Below the pieces are notes generated by a model. The model searched no databases. It saw only the letters and a program-made list of their open reading frames with translations, and had not been told where the DNA came from. Positions 46,524 through 57,226 of a stretch of DNA of 64,000 nt are shown one piece after another (position 1 is the first letter of the stretch; each line of letters opens with the position of its first letter). The DNA comes from Hsuehochloa calcarea. Its lineage: Eukaryota; Streptophyta; Magnoliopsida; Poales; Poaceae. A program made the translations under genes and the position numbers. The stretch is taken from positions 22,066,818 to 22,130,817 of the forward strand of contig CM070613.1 in the NCBI GenBank assembly GCA_036346395.1. Direction: 5' to 3'.

Positions 46524-46980
46524 ATCTCGTGTGGGTCAAACTGTACAACCTCTACTAAGTGTAAAACTTTTTAGATAGCCGTGCTCACGGTCAAGAGTAA
46601 GTAAAGTGTGCTTTCACATGGTAGATCTTTGCTTTTTGTTTTCAAATAATCTGTTCTGGGAAATGCCACTATAGTGTAGGGTGGTGGCAAGATTGCACCG
46701 AGTATACGTGGTTGGTATCAGGTAATGGAAGATTGGTGTTTATTATGAAATCATTTCATCTTCTATTATGCTCTTGCCTGTTGTGTTACTTATCAATTTA
46801 TTTCTCTTACTTACCTAGGTAACATCATACAATATCTACCTATATACAAATTACTAAGTTTCATCTTCCCTGGTGGCACATTCTGAGGAAGTTTGAAGAT
46901 TGTCGAGAATCTGTTGGTAATACACAGTTGATGCAGTCAGGAAGATGGCTATTTGTCGAAGCAAAGAGCTTCAGTGACAG
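46519..46980 (+). repeat. Gypsy LTR fragment, right of Copia insertion
   Basis: It continues the LTR: ATCTCGTGTGGGTCAAACTG, then GTGTAAAACTTTTTAGATAGCC (46560), the counterpart of the AAACTATTCGAATAGCC block. Similarity fades towards 46980, so the right end is not certain. Confidence 0.6.
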
Positions 46981-47524
46981 CACCTAGTTCGTCATACAGA
47001 ATCTACAGATGATTCTTTTCCTTCAAAAAGCTATATTTTTATATTTAGCGTATTTGAATGTTTTAAGTTTGCAGTTATGCGTTTTCTGGAATTGCAGGGT
47101 GGGATTACTGCCGCCCTTTCAGATAAAATCCTAGCAGGGGAATATATGATCTGTACTGATGTTTGTATTCACATTCAAGAGATGTTGTATGCCCCTCTTC
47201 TGGATAATACCCTTATTGTTATTTATGCATTGAGATGGTGTCAACAATCTGAAATTAGCAGCATGTTGTGAGGTGTTTCAGTGTAAGAACACTCCGTAAG
47301 AACAGAACTCATCCAATGATCAGGCGATGTGGATGTCATGTCACAGAGAAATCAGATAGATACCATTCCTGATATTATGCCAGAGAGAGGGATCAGATAT
47401 GATACCATCGTTGCTGTCAGGCCGCAGTGAAATCAGATCCCATTCTTGTGGCGATGAGCTCAAGTGTCTCCAACAGTGCACATTCTTGTGGACCATTGTT
47501 TAGCAAGCGTCCATTTCAAATCGA
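46981..47524. other. Unassigned stretch with one exon-like piece
   Basis: A 64-codon open frame lies at 47077-47271. It is preceded by a splice-acceptor-like TTGCAG|G (47092-47098), and GGGATTACTGCCGCCCTTTC reads GITAALSDKI. I do not recognise the product. It could be a host-gene exon scrap or chance. The rest shows nothing recognisable. Confidence 0.3.
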
Positions 47525-48750
47525 ATGGCTCCTGAGCACGGCAACGGATATGCAGCAGCAGCAGCATATGCTACCACTCATTGGTATCGAGCCAAGGCGG
47601 CAAAAGAAGATCCAAAAGAAGAAGAAGGAAAAATAGAACCAAACCCTAACCCTAGATCCAAAAGGCGGGACTCACCGGTGCGTGCGGAAGGGTCGAGGCG
47701 AGCCGTGTGCTCACGAGTCGTCGTTGGCGTGTGGGAGACCGGCCGAGCCGTAGTCTCGCCGGCGATCCACGTTGAAAAGGCCGCCAGACCGCTCGGGACG
47801 AGATTTGACGCGCCGGTCGCGCGTGAAAGGGCGCCGACACGGAGCCGCTGACGGCGACGCGCTCCTCTCGAGAGCGCGACGCCGGCGAGAGGGCTCATGG
47901 CGCGCGCCGACCTCCGCCGTTTCTTCCGCCGCTCGAGCAAAGCGAGAGAGCGAAAGAGAGAGATCGAGAATGCGCTTAGGGTTTTGGGAAGCGCGCGCTT
48001 CGCCCTTTTGTTCGCCGAAATCGCTACCGAACCGTCGATTGGATCAGCGGCTCGGATCGCGCCACGCGGAGCGAACGATCTGAAGCCTTGATGAATTCGG
48101 CCGTCGGATGTGAATCGACGGTGAAATCGCCTCATGTAAACCCTAACGCCCATCGTAAATTTGGGCGCCTGAATGGGCGGAAAAGCGATGGGAGTGGGCG
48201 AATGGCGGTTTGAACAGTAAAATGACCGGTTTTTGAACAGTGTTTCGCCGGTTTTGAACAGTAAAATCCAGGAAAATTGATTTTAATTTTTTCAGAAGTA
48301 TTATTTTGAATGGATTTCAATAGAAAATTGTATAAAATCTCTGTAAATTTTGCACCAACGTGTTATTATTTCCAGAGATTAAATTGTGTACAGTATAATG
48401 CTTCTGAATAATTGATTATTTTAGAACAATTACAATTTCCGCTGCAAAAGTTCAACATAGATAATTCTTTTAATTAAATTCGAACCAACGAGAGAATTTA
48501 ATTTTTCAGAATTTATTGTGAATTATGATATTGTTATTTTCTGACCAAAGTTGATAATAACAGTATTATAATTCTAATTGATATTTTTATACATTGTTTC
48601 TATTTACGCTAGCGGTGATATAGTTTTAATGTATAGATAAAATTGTTTTAGTTGTATGTCGTATTTTTGACCAACGTTGGAAATAAGACATATAATTTTA
48701 ATGTTACGTTCTCACTTTATTTGATCTAAATTTTCAGGAGGATACAACTT
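47525..48750 (+). other. Possible Copia leader with PBS-like site; GC-rich then AT-rich
   Basis: TTGGTATCGAGCC at about 47580 resembles the tRNA-Met PBS with one base missing. A GC-rich block (47640-48130) and an AT-rich block (48260-48740) follow, the latter ending TTTTCAG|GAGG just before gag. CCAACG-type words recur at 48353, 48485, 48543 and 48669. Read on the minus strand, the GC-rich block instead looks like a 5' exon: pyrimidine-rich leader, ATG near 47900, donor-like GTGAGT near 47676. No 5' LTR matching 53078-53528 precedes it, so leader versus unrelated antisense LTR/exon is unresolved. Confidence 0.4.
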
Positions 48751-49650
48751 GATGAGTTGTATCAGAGAAATACCCACTCTCAAAGGAGATAATTATGGAG
48801 AGTGGAAGAAAAGATAGACTTAGCGTTTATCTTAGCCGAGGTGGGTGGGTCCTCACTCAAGACGACCCACCGAGCCTACAAAGCACGGTGAGGGGTCAAG
48901 CGAGGATGATCTTGCTTGGCGAGAAAAGACAAAGAGATCATGCTCCCTTACGGATGTCTTATGACCTAGAGCATAAGAAATGGACCACGACCAACAAGAA
49001 ATGTATGGGTTGTGATAAAGAATACGATTGAGCTCGCAATTGTGGGCTCAATCGCAGATATGTGACTTCATCACGAGAATACCTTGATAAAATAAAGAGT
49101 CAGTTTACTGGCTCTTCAAAGACATATGCAACACAGCTGATTAAACAGCTTGTGACAGAGAGGTATTCTGGTGGTGGGATAAGAGAACACATATTGAGGA
49201 TGAGCAACTTGGCATCCAAGCTCAAACCAATGGATTTGGCACTCAAGGATGAGTTCCTTATTCACTTGATTTTTGCTTCATTGCCAGAAAAGTTTGACAC
49301 TTTTGTTGTCAATTACAATATCTGACTAGATAAATGGGACTTAGAAAATGCATAGCAATGTGTGTTCAAGAGGAGGAAAGAATTAAAACCTCACATGGTG
49401 GATCTATCAACTATGTGAAGGATAACAAGAAAAAGAACTTCCACAGTACCTCATTCTCAAGAAACAAGGGAAAAGCATCTGTCCATCAACCTCAACAGAA
49501 CAAATTTGCTGTAGACAAAGATCAGTGTCTTCACTGCAAGAAGACAGGACACTACAAGAAGAACTGTCCTGATTACTTAAAGATGATCATGGCAAAGAAA
49601 GGTGAGAATATTATTACATTTATAAATGAATGCTTGTATGTACAATATTC
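48751..49650 (+). pseudogene. Copia gag, third family, broken
   Basis: Starts at MSCIREIPTLKGDNYGEWK (48751-48810). Frames change near 48830 and 49010. Clear blocks: RMSYDLEHKKWTTTNKKCM (48955), EYLDKIKSQFTGSSKTYATQ (49080), HLIFASLPEKFDTFVVNYN (49262-49320), CIAMCVQEEERIK, and the zinc knuckle CLHCKKTGHYKKNCPDY (49527-49578). Gag packages RNA in virus-like particles. Three or four single-base frame breaks; otherwise well preserved. Confidence 0.88.
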
Positions 49651-51370
49651 GAAATCCACTTGGTGGATTGACTCAGAACAACTGTTCATGTTGCTAATTC
49701 CTTCTGAGGATTCCGTTCGACGAGGACTACGCAAAGAAGCGAAAGATGCATTAAAGTCGCAAATGGAGTCCAAGCGAAGTTGAAGTCTGTTGGCGATCTT
49801 TCATTAGAGTTAGCTAATGGCTCCAATCTTTTACTTAGAGATGTTCTTTTGTTCCTCTTTACAGAGGAATTTGATTAGTGTTTCCAATTTGGATAAAGAT
49901 GGTTATGATTGTAATTTTGGAAATGGCAAGTCGAAATAATATTTAATAAAGAATGTGTTGGTCTTGCCATATTACAAAATGAGCTTTATTTGTTACCATT
50001 GTGTGATGATGTGAATGCCGTATGCGATAATGAGAACGTCGCGTGCGAAAGTGATTGAATCCTCGTCTCACGAACGTAAGCGTAAAGCGAAGAGAACTCA
50101 TAATGAATCGTCGAAATTATGGCCTTCGTCGTTTAGGCCATATTTCGAGGGGAGAATAGAAAGACTAGTTAAGAATGAAATTCTTCCTCTATTAGAGTTC
50201 TCGGACTTAGAACAATGCGAGAGAATGCATTAAAGGAAAATATGTAAAGAAAATAAAGAAAGGCGCAAAAAGAAGCACAGGAGTTCTACAAATTGTTCAC
50301 ACAGACATTTGTGGTCCTTTTCCTGTGAAAAGTGTGGATGGTTATGACTCGTTCATAACATTCACAGATGACTACTCCCGTTATGGATATATTTATCCAA
50401 TCAAAGAAAGAAATGAAGCCTTGGATAAATTCAAGATATTTAAGGCTGAAATTGAAAACCAACACGATTTAAAGATTAAGATAGTTCGATCTGATCGTGG
50501 GGGGGAGTACTACGGTCGACATACCCCATATGGACAAGTTCCTGGACCTTTTGCGAGGTTCTTACAGGAAAATGGCATAGTAGCCCAAATATTCTACACG
50601 GGCGAACCTCAAAAAATGGAGTAGTGAAAGGCGCAACTGCACCTCGATGGATATGGTGCGAAGCATGATGAGCTACTCCACACTCCCATTGAGTTTATGG
50701 ATGGAGGCGTTAAAAACCGCCATTCATATTCTCAATAGAGTGCCTAGTAAGTCGGTGCCCAAAACACCGTACGAGTTGTGGACAGGAAGAGTTCCCTCAC
50801 TAAACCACTTACGTGTGTGGGGGAGTCCTGCTGAGGCTAAAGTATTTAACCCAAACCTTGGGAAGCTAGATCCCAAAACAGTAAGTTGCCATTTCATTGG
50901 CTACCCTGAAAAGTCAAAAGGTTTTCGTTTCTACTGTCCAGACAGATATACAAAGTTTGTAGAAACGAGACACGCTGTCTTCTTAGAGGATGAAATGATG
51001 AGGGGGAGCATGGTAGCTCGAGAGATTGATCTTGAAGAGAAGCGGGTATATGTGCCCACTCCAATGATTCAAGAGCCACTCTTCTCACTACCTGCTGTCG
51101 CTGCACCGACGGTACAAGATACTGTGATGCCAGCACCTGTTATTGTTTCTCCTGTGGCAACATTGAATGAAAATGAGGAACCTGTTCTTCAGGATCCTAT
51201 AGAACCCATTGCCACAAATGAGGGGAGCAACAAAGACCTCAAAGAAGATGTACCAAATGTGGAGGCCAGGAGGTCTCAAAGAGTAAGAAGATCGGCTATC
51301 TCGATGATTATCGATTATCATCTGAAGAATTTCAAATGGAGGATGATCCCACCACATTTGAAGAAGCCAT
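49651..51370 (+). pseudogene. Copia protease, GAG-pre-integrase and integrase, broken
   Basis: Protease is marked by STWWIDS at about 49655, followed by a frame break. A degraded GAG-pre-integrase stretch runs to 50250 with several stops. Integrase: IVHTDICGPFPVKSVDGYDS (50300), FTDDYSRYGYIYPIKE, VRSDRGGEYYGRHTPYG (50483; catalytic Asp kept), then a short break at the EPQQNGVVERRN motif (50610-50640). The clean 241-residue frame (50647-51372) carries MDMVRSMMSYS, TPYELWTGRVPSLNHLRVWG and a Pro/Val-rich linker to RT ending EARRSQRVRRSA. Confidence 0.87.
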
Positions 51371-52890
51371 GAGAAGCGAAAATTCCTCAAAATGGCTTGA
51401 AGCCATGGAAGAGGAAATGAGGTCCATGAAGACTAATAAAGTCTGGGACTTGGAAATTGTTCCTAAAGGAGCCAAAACAAGAGGGTCGTAAATGGGTCTA
51501 CAAAACAAAGCTCGACTCCCAAGGGAATGTAGAAAGATACAAAGCGCGACTTGTGGCAAAAGGATTTACACAAAGAGAAGGGATTGATTACAATGAGACA
51601 TTTTCTCGGTCTCATGTAAAGATTCCTTCGAATCATAATGGCATTAGTAGCACATTATGATTTAGAGTTACATCGATGGATGTAAAGACGGCATTTCTTA
51701 ATGGGGATTTGGAGGAAAATGTTTACATGGCACAACCAAAAGGTTTTGTCATGGAAGAAAATGAAAGAATGGGATGCCGCCTAAAGAAATCGATTTATGG
51801 GTTAAAGCAAGCTTCAAGACAAGTGGTACTTGAAGTTTGACAAGATAATAAGAAAATTTGGTTTTAAAGAGAATGTAGAAGACAATCGTGTCTATACAAA
51901 GTTTAAAGATGGGAAACTTATCTTCCTAATCACGTATGTGGATGATATCCTACTAGCTAGTAGTGATGTCGATGCGCTCTTTGGAGACGAAGAGATTTTT
52001 ATCCTCAAACTTTGATATGAAAGATCTTGGTGAAGCTTCGTTCGTTCTAGGGATCGAAATTCAGGGATAGAAACAAAGGGATATTGGGACTATCACAAAG
52101 ACATATATAGAGAAAGTCTTAAAGAAATTTGGGATGCATAAATGTAGTCCTTCACCGCACCTATAGTCAAGGCGGCGGATATGGGGATTTTCAATGCCCC
52201 AGAACGAGATGAGATCGATCAAATGAAAGCGGTTCCATATGCTTGGTTGTCGGAAGCTTACAAGTATGCTCAAGTGTGCTGCATACGACTTAGCTTTTGT
52301 TACGGGTTACTTGGCGATTCGAGCAATCTCGAATAGAACATTGAAATTGATAAAGAAAGTCTTGCGTTATTTGCAAGGAACAAAAGGCCTCATGATGACA
52401 TCGTAAGATCGATTTACTCCATATAGTGGGGTATCTGATTCGATTTTGCAAGAGATGATAGAAAGTCGACATCCGGATATATCTTCACTCTCGCTGGAGG
52501 AGCTATATCGTGGAAAAGCTCAAAGCAAACCGTCACTACATCGTCCACAATGTATGCCGAGTTTGTAGCATGTTATGAGGCTACGGGGCAGGTGAACTGG
52601 CTTAAGAAGTTCATACCCGGTTTAAAAGTGGTTGACGACATCAATAGACCACTTAAGTTGTATCGCGATAATGAACTGCGCATAATGTATGCCCACAACA
52701 ATAAGTCAAGTGGTGCTGCCAAACACATTGACATAAAGTACTATGTTGTGAAAGATAAAGTTCGGGATCAAATTATAAGTCTTGAGCATATAAGTACCGC
52801 AAAGATGTTAGCGGATCCGCTTACTAAAGGCTTACCACCCAACGTGTTCAGAGAACATATAGCCGGCATGGGTTTAAGGGAAAGCCTATG
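51371..52890 (+). pseudogene. Copia reverse transcriptase and RNase H, broken
   Basis: RT: WLEAMEEEMRSMKTNKVWDL (51395), GRKWVYKTKLDSQGN, LVAKGFTQREGIDYNETF, MDVKTAFLNGDLEENVYM (51675), KKSIYGLKQASRQW with a frame break (51790), and catalytic YVDDILLASS (51937). RNase H: SGYIFTLAGGAISWKSSKQT (52475), YAEFVACYEATGQVNWLKKF, YRDNELRIMYAHNNKSSGAA (52661), HIDIKYYVVKDKV, TAKMLADPLTKGLPPNVF, stop at 52889. The RT-RNase H connection (52015-52480) is heavily frame-broken. Confidence 0.9.
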
Positions 52891-53067
52891 AATCCTGGAC
52901 TAAAAGATGGCCCAAAAGATTAAAGTAACTATTTCAGAACAAGGAGGTGTATTGTAGCTGTTGAATCTATCGGCGATTGACCGTGACGATGAGACACGTT
53001 CTATGCACCAATTCGTAATGGAATGAGTAAAGTCAAAAGTAATTAAAGATAAAGCACAGATTGAGAT

Positions 53068-53077
53068 CAAGGGAGAT
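53068..53077 (+). other. Polypurine tract
   Basis: CAAGGGAGAT lies directly before the TGTTAGAG start of the 3' LTR. Confidence 0.75.
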
Positions 53078-53528
53078 TGTTAGAGTTGATCTCGGGCAAT
53101 GCCCAACCCGATCGCATACGATCGGGCGCCACCAATAGGTGGCGGGCCCTGTCGTGCGCCATATAAAATGAGGTGGGGCCGGGCGCACGGAGACCAAGGT
53201 TCACCGTGCCGCCGCCTAAACTCCACACACAAACCCTAGACTGATCCTAAAGGGGGCGCTGTAGCGACGGGAAGACTACCGCCGCCTCTACCGACTACGC
53301 CGGCCTCGCCTCCGCTCGGGATCAACTAACGCCGCCTCTACCGACTACGACGGCCTCGCCTCCGCTCGGGATCGACCACCGCCGCCACTACTACACACAA
53401 GCCGCGATGGCCAACCCGTCTCCATCTCCATCGGACGGTAAAACCCGAAACCCCAAAACCATATTCTCTCTCGGTTACCCTCAAGAACACAAGATCTAAA
53501 GAAAAGAGATCTAACAATAGATCTAACA
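53078..53528 (+). repeat. 3' LTR of third Copia family
   Basis: It starts TGTTAGAGTTGATCTC and ends TCTAACA, giving perfect 7-base inverted ends (TGTTAGA/TCTAACA). A second TCTAACA ends at 53516, so the border could be 12 bases earlier. It contains a 50-bp tandem duplication and a GC-rich leader. No matching 5' copy exists in the window. Confidence 0.8.
53281..53380 (+). repeat. 50-bp tandem duplication inside the LTR
   Basis: Two adjacent 50-base units starting GCCGCCTCTACCGACTACG, differing at about four positions, followed by the first six bases of a third unit. Confidence 0.85.
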
Positions 53529-55169
53529 ACCACTGCCGACATCTCGAAAATAAAATACAGGTAGTATTCTGTTTCTTGATGGCTAGTTCCAAGTTCCAAC
53601 TTCTATCTTCCAAGACAATGTCAGTCGTAGTTTCCTAGGTACAAGGTTGTCATGCATGTCTCTTAGGAGTACTTTCCTAGAGCTCATTGCCTTGGAGCAC
53701 CCGATTAACCAATGTGAGTAGTGATCAATGACTAATGCAAGTGTTAGCAGGAACCGGACTGCCGGAGACAAACATGTCGTTCTCCTCGAGGGAACAAATT
53801 CATGTATTTTTACATTTGGAAATGCTTGCTTGGACCATATGAGATTCTGACAGCATGTGGTACAGACGTGCAAAGTATTATTTAATATTTCTATTTTTGT
53901 ATAACCCAAAGAGCATCTCGTTGGAATAATCAGTTGCAGACATATGTATATCCACACCTGAGGATATTATGTTTAGTAATTTTTTAGCTTAGGATATTTT
54001 CATGGTTGGCTGAATTCAGCAGAGCTCAGCCACAGCCAAGTTCCAACAAGCAAAGACATAATCTTTAAAAAAACAAAGACAAATCTGCATAAAAGCATTC
54101 TTATCGAGGACTTCTATCTCCTCTCATCCTTCGCCTCTATGAAAAAGATGTTCGTCTCCAAACTGCAGCAGAAGAAGAAAGAGGCACGACGACGTGTATA
54201 TGAACGTATTATCTCCTAACCATCCAAAGCGCTTCGAGATTTGTGCAAAAGCATTACAATGATTAAAAAATGATATCGTAGTTTGTATTTCGAAACTTTT
54301 GTATCAATCTCGAACTCTCGAAGCACATTTGAAGGTTAGGATGGTGCATGGATGTTCATATACATGCGGAAAAACCATTCTCGAGAGACGCATAGTGTAT
54401 GTAATTTGCATTGCGAAACCACTATTTACATTGTAATTTGCATTGCGAAACATAAACGGAGGATAAGAGACGACAAAACATGTGTGAGATGACAAAAGTG
54501 TGGATACTTGAGTAAAGCCTGAAATTCTCCGTTTATTCATAAACCAGACTAATACACGTGAGAGGTTGATGCATCGAGATTATACCCTGATGTATTTAAC
54601 AGTAAGATAGACAATCTAGAGCTAACTAACTAAGCCTGTCTGAAAGAAAGAAAAAGGTACAACATGAGGCAGACCAGCCTGAATATTCGTTGCATTCCAG
54701 CCATTTTATGTGCCCGTGCTATCATGGATTAGTGAGCCGAAGAAGACTAGTAGCATACAGAGAAAAGAGACGATCTGGACCACTAGGTCCTCAAGTGCAC
54801 CAAGAGAAAATCATTTATGTAAGAGCTGGCCTGTGGGATAAAAAGAGCACTATAATTGGTACGAAAGAACTTTTACATTATCTTTACAGTGTAAAAGAGA
54901 AAAGATTAGGTATGGGTTCAGCTTATCAACTCCCACTGTATGTTCAAAAATAGATATCTTGGTCCAAAAATAATGTCAAGAATTGGTTTTGTAATAGCAC
55001 ATGCAAAAAAAAGTATAAAACAAATTCAAATGGCAAATATAATTGCATTTTTTCTATGTGTCCATGCATTATATATCTTGTTGCATAGTACAACAGAAAA
55101 ATGTGAAATAACTGATTTTTTTTTTCTTCCTTTTTTGCCATCATTTATAACATTCCCTCTCTTCTATAT
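53529..55169. other. Non-coding stretch, nothing firmly identified
   Basis: Mostly AT-rich sequence. A 124-codon minus-strand frame at 53583-53957 has a weak look of Copia GAG-pre-integrase/integrase (LGYTKIEILNNTLHVCTTC; then DHYSHW), but no catalytic motif is complete. No other coding relic, terminal motif or RNA gene was recognised. Confidence 0.4.
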
Positions 55170-55178
55170 TTAATTATT
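55170..55178 (+). other. 9-bp target-site duplication, left copy
   Basis: TTAATTATT, matching TTAGTTATT at 56011-56019 in eight of nine bases. Nine bases is the MULE signature. Confidence 0.75.
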
Positions 55179-56010
55179 GAGTAAATTTCACTTTGCACCG
55201 TGTATTTATTTCCAAAGTGGCACTTTGCACCGGGGTTTGCGCATGTTATCAATTTACACCAGGTATTTTTACCGTGAGCTGCAGGTTGCACCAGGGTTCA
55301 TGTCTCCACGCGATTCCCATCCGTTGCGCTGCTCGATTCGCCAGCCCTGGTCGTCAGACTTGATGCTGCACATCTTCCAAGTTCCGACAGTATCGAAGGT
55401 GGCTGCGTGGCATGCTCTGACTAGATCAAGCGGCAGTGATAGCAGTGAAGGCAGTCAGTGGCGATGCCCTGGCGACAAGAGGGCGAGCACGGCGTGTTCC
55501 CGAGCGTTGTGGAGCCCGAGGGCGACAAGTGCGACAGGAATGGCGGCGCGACGGCCTCGGTGACGGTCCAAAGCAGGGGCGTCGACGACCGGGGCGACGG
55601 GGCACTCCATTTACCGTGGGGAAATGAGGGGGCGCATGAGCATTGTGTCGTGGTGGGGAAGCCGACGGTGGCATTGGCTCGCCCTGAGGTGACCTATGGT
55701 GAGCTAACGACGGCGGCCTGCCATGATGCACTAGAGGGGAGCGTCAGTGGCAAGCTCCGAGGCAGTGGAGGTTGGGGAGAGTGGCATTGGTGACGCACTC
55801 AGCGAGGACGGACACGACCAGAGGCGGTGGTCGGATGTGGCCGAAGACAACGGATCGACATGAGTGGTTAGAGGTGGAGGAGAAAGAGGCGTTGTCCTAC
55901 TTCAAAGTGAAAGAGATGGTGGAAAGACGTGGTGTAAAGTGAAAAGAATGCTAAAGTTAGTGCAAAGTGTCACTTTGGCAATAAAATATGGTGTAAGATG
56001 AAATTTACTA
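55179..56010. mobile_element. Non-autonomous Mutator-like element with GC-rich cargo (Pack-MULE candidate)
   Basis: The left end, GAGTAAATTTCACTTTGCAC, and the complement of the right end, TAGTAAATTTCATCTTACAC, form long imperfect terminal inverted repeats, which continue through CAAAGTGNCACTTTGCAC. A 9-bp duplication flanks the 832-bp element. The centre (55290-55870) is much more GC-rich than the ends or flanks and has open frames on both strands (for example 55458-55793, plus), as in Pack-MULEs carrying host-gene pieces. No transposase is present; the cargo's source gene is not recognised. Confidence 0.75.
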
Positions 56011-56019
56011 TTAGTTATT
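56011..56019 (+). other. 9-bp target-site duplication, right copy
   Basis: TTAGTTATT, one mismatch to 55170-55178. Confidence 0.75.
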
Positions 56020-56764
56020 TATAAGTAGCGCTATTATAAACTGTTCTCTCACCTATTCCTGAGTATTTAAGTAGAAATAGCACGTTTATTTCCCTTCTCT
56101 TTATCTTGATTTTATAACTGTCTTGATCTTCTAACATATGCAGACGTTATCAGCCTATCCGAGGATCAAACTAGTAAGACGGAAACGATCATTTTGCGTA
56201 GTTTAGTAGCCTAGAGTAGAGAGTACGAATTCATCTTCTTCTAGGACACAAGAAAAATGAGAATGCTGGCTACCGTAGAGGATCCCTGCCTCAGCTGAAT
56301 CCGCGAGCCATCGTTAATCCCAGACCCCCCACGTATATACTGACATTACATAGAGCCACACGCCCCCCTGACTCCCACGTCCGGATCTTCTATGGTTACT
56401 GCTTGGTGGCCGAGGGGCGGATATCGAGTGGGGTGCTCGTCATAACGAGTATTTTCTGAAATTAACATATTTTGATTTAATATTATTTTATTAATATTTT
56501 GAAAGTGTGAGCTAACAAACCGAACCAAGCCATTGTGAAATTCAATTTCATTCCAAATCAACTCATTTTAATGTTTAACTAATTAATAAATGTAATTAGA
56601 ATAATTTTAAACCGAGCTAGCGAGCTTCGCTATCCATTTTTTTTTCTATCCCTACTCCCAAGCTTGCATTACAGTGTTTAGTACTCCGAGTCGAATGAGT
56701 ACAAGGAGCTACCTTGTCATCACTCTTATCATTGTATCACTAGGAATTATTGCTCCCATCAATC
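56020..56764. other. Non-coding stretch, nothing identified
   Basis: No coding relic, repeat or motif recognised between the MULE and the hAT terminus. Confidence 0.5.
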
Positions 56765-57000
56765 CAGACCAGGCCAAATAGGCGGCTCAACTCGGCACAG
56801 CACGGGCACGATTGGCCACGGCCCATCTCGACACAGTCCACTCCAGACCGACTATTAGATGGGTCGTGCTGTACCGACCCATGTGCCAGTAGGCGTCCCA
56901 GGCACGGCCCGTCAGTCGTTCGTGTCGTGCCGAGCCGGCACGGGTCCGTTTGGCCTAGCGGACCAAGTCTACCCATTTAGCCCGTTTGGCCTAATAGAAT
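56765..57000 (-). other. GC-rich subterminal end of a hAT element
   Basis: The block starts CAGACCAGGCCAAATAGGC and is filled with GGCACGG, GGCCCG and complementary words in both orientations, ending GCCCGTTTGGCC (56980). From memory, this resembles termini of grass Dart-type hAT elements (GGCCAAACGGGC). Short subterminal repeats of this kind bind hAT transposase. It lies downstream of the transposase remnant. Confidence 0.5.
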
Positions 57001-57226
57001 AAAAAAATCCAGGAAAAAAGAAAAATGTGTAGAATTCAGAAGTATACATGAAAATTTTAAAAAAATGAGACAGACATATTGAAAATGTAATAAAGAGTTT
57101 TATTAATGCCCAACTGGCTGCCTCGTTAAAACATTCGCCAAGTAAAAACTCAAAATAAGAAAACTTTAGTAAAGGAAAAAAGAATACAACCTATAGTTCT
57201 ATATACATGATACATCCTTATTCTAC

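Noticed and set aside
47578..48153. 191-codon minus-strand open frame as a protein gene
   Set aside because: It lies in a GC-rich block where stops are rare, has Arg/Ala/Ser-rich composition without a domain, and plus-strand frames are open there as well.
53583..53957. Fifth Copia family on the minus strand
   Set aside because: Only faint resemblance to GAG-pre-integrase/integrase; no complete Cys/His or catalytic motif, so not called as a gene.
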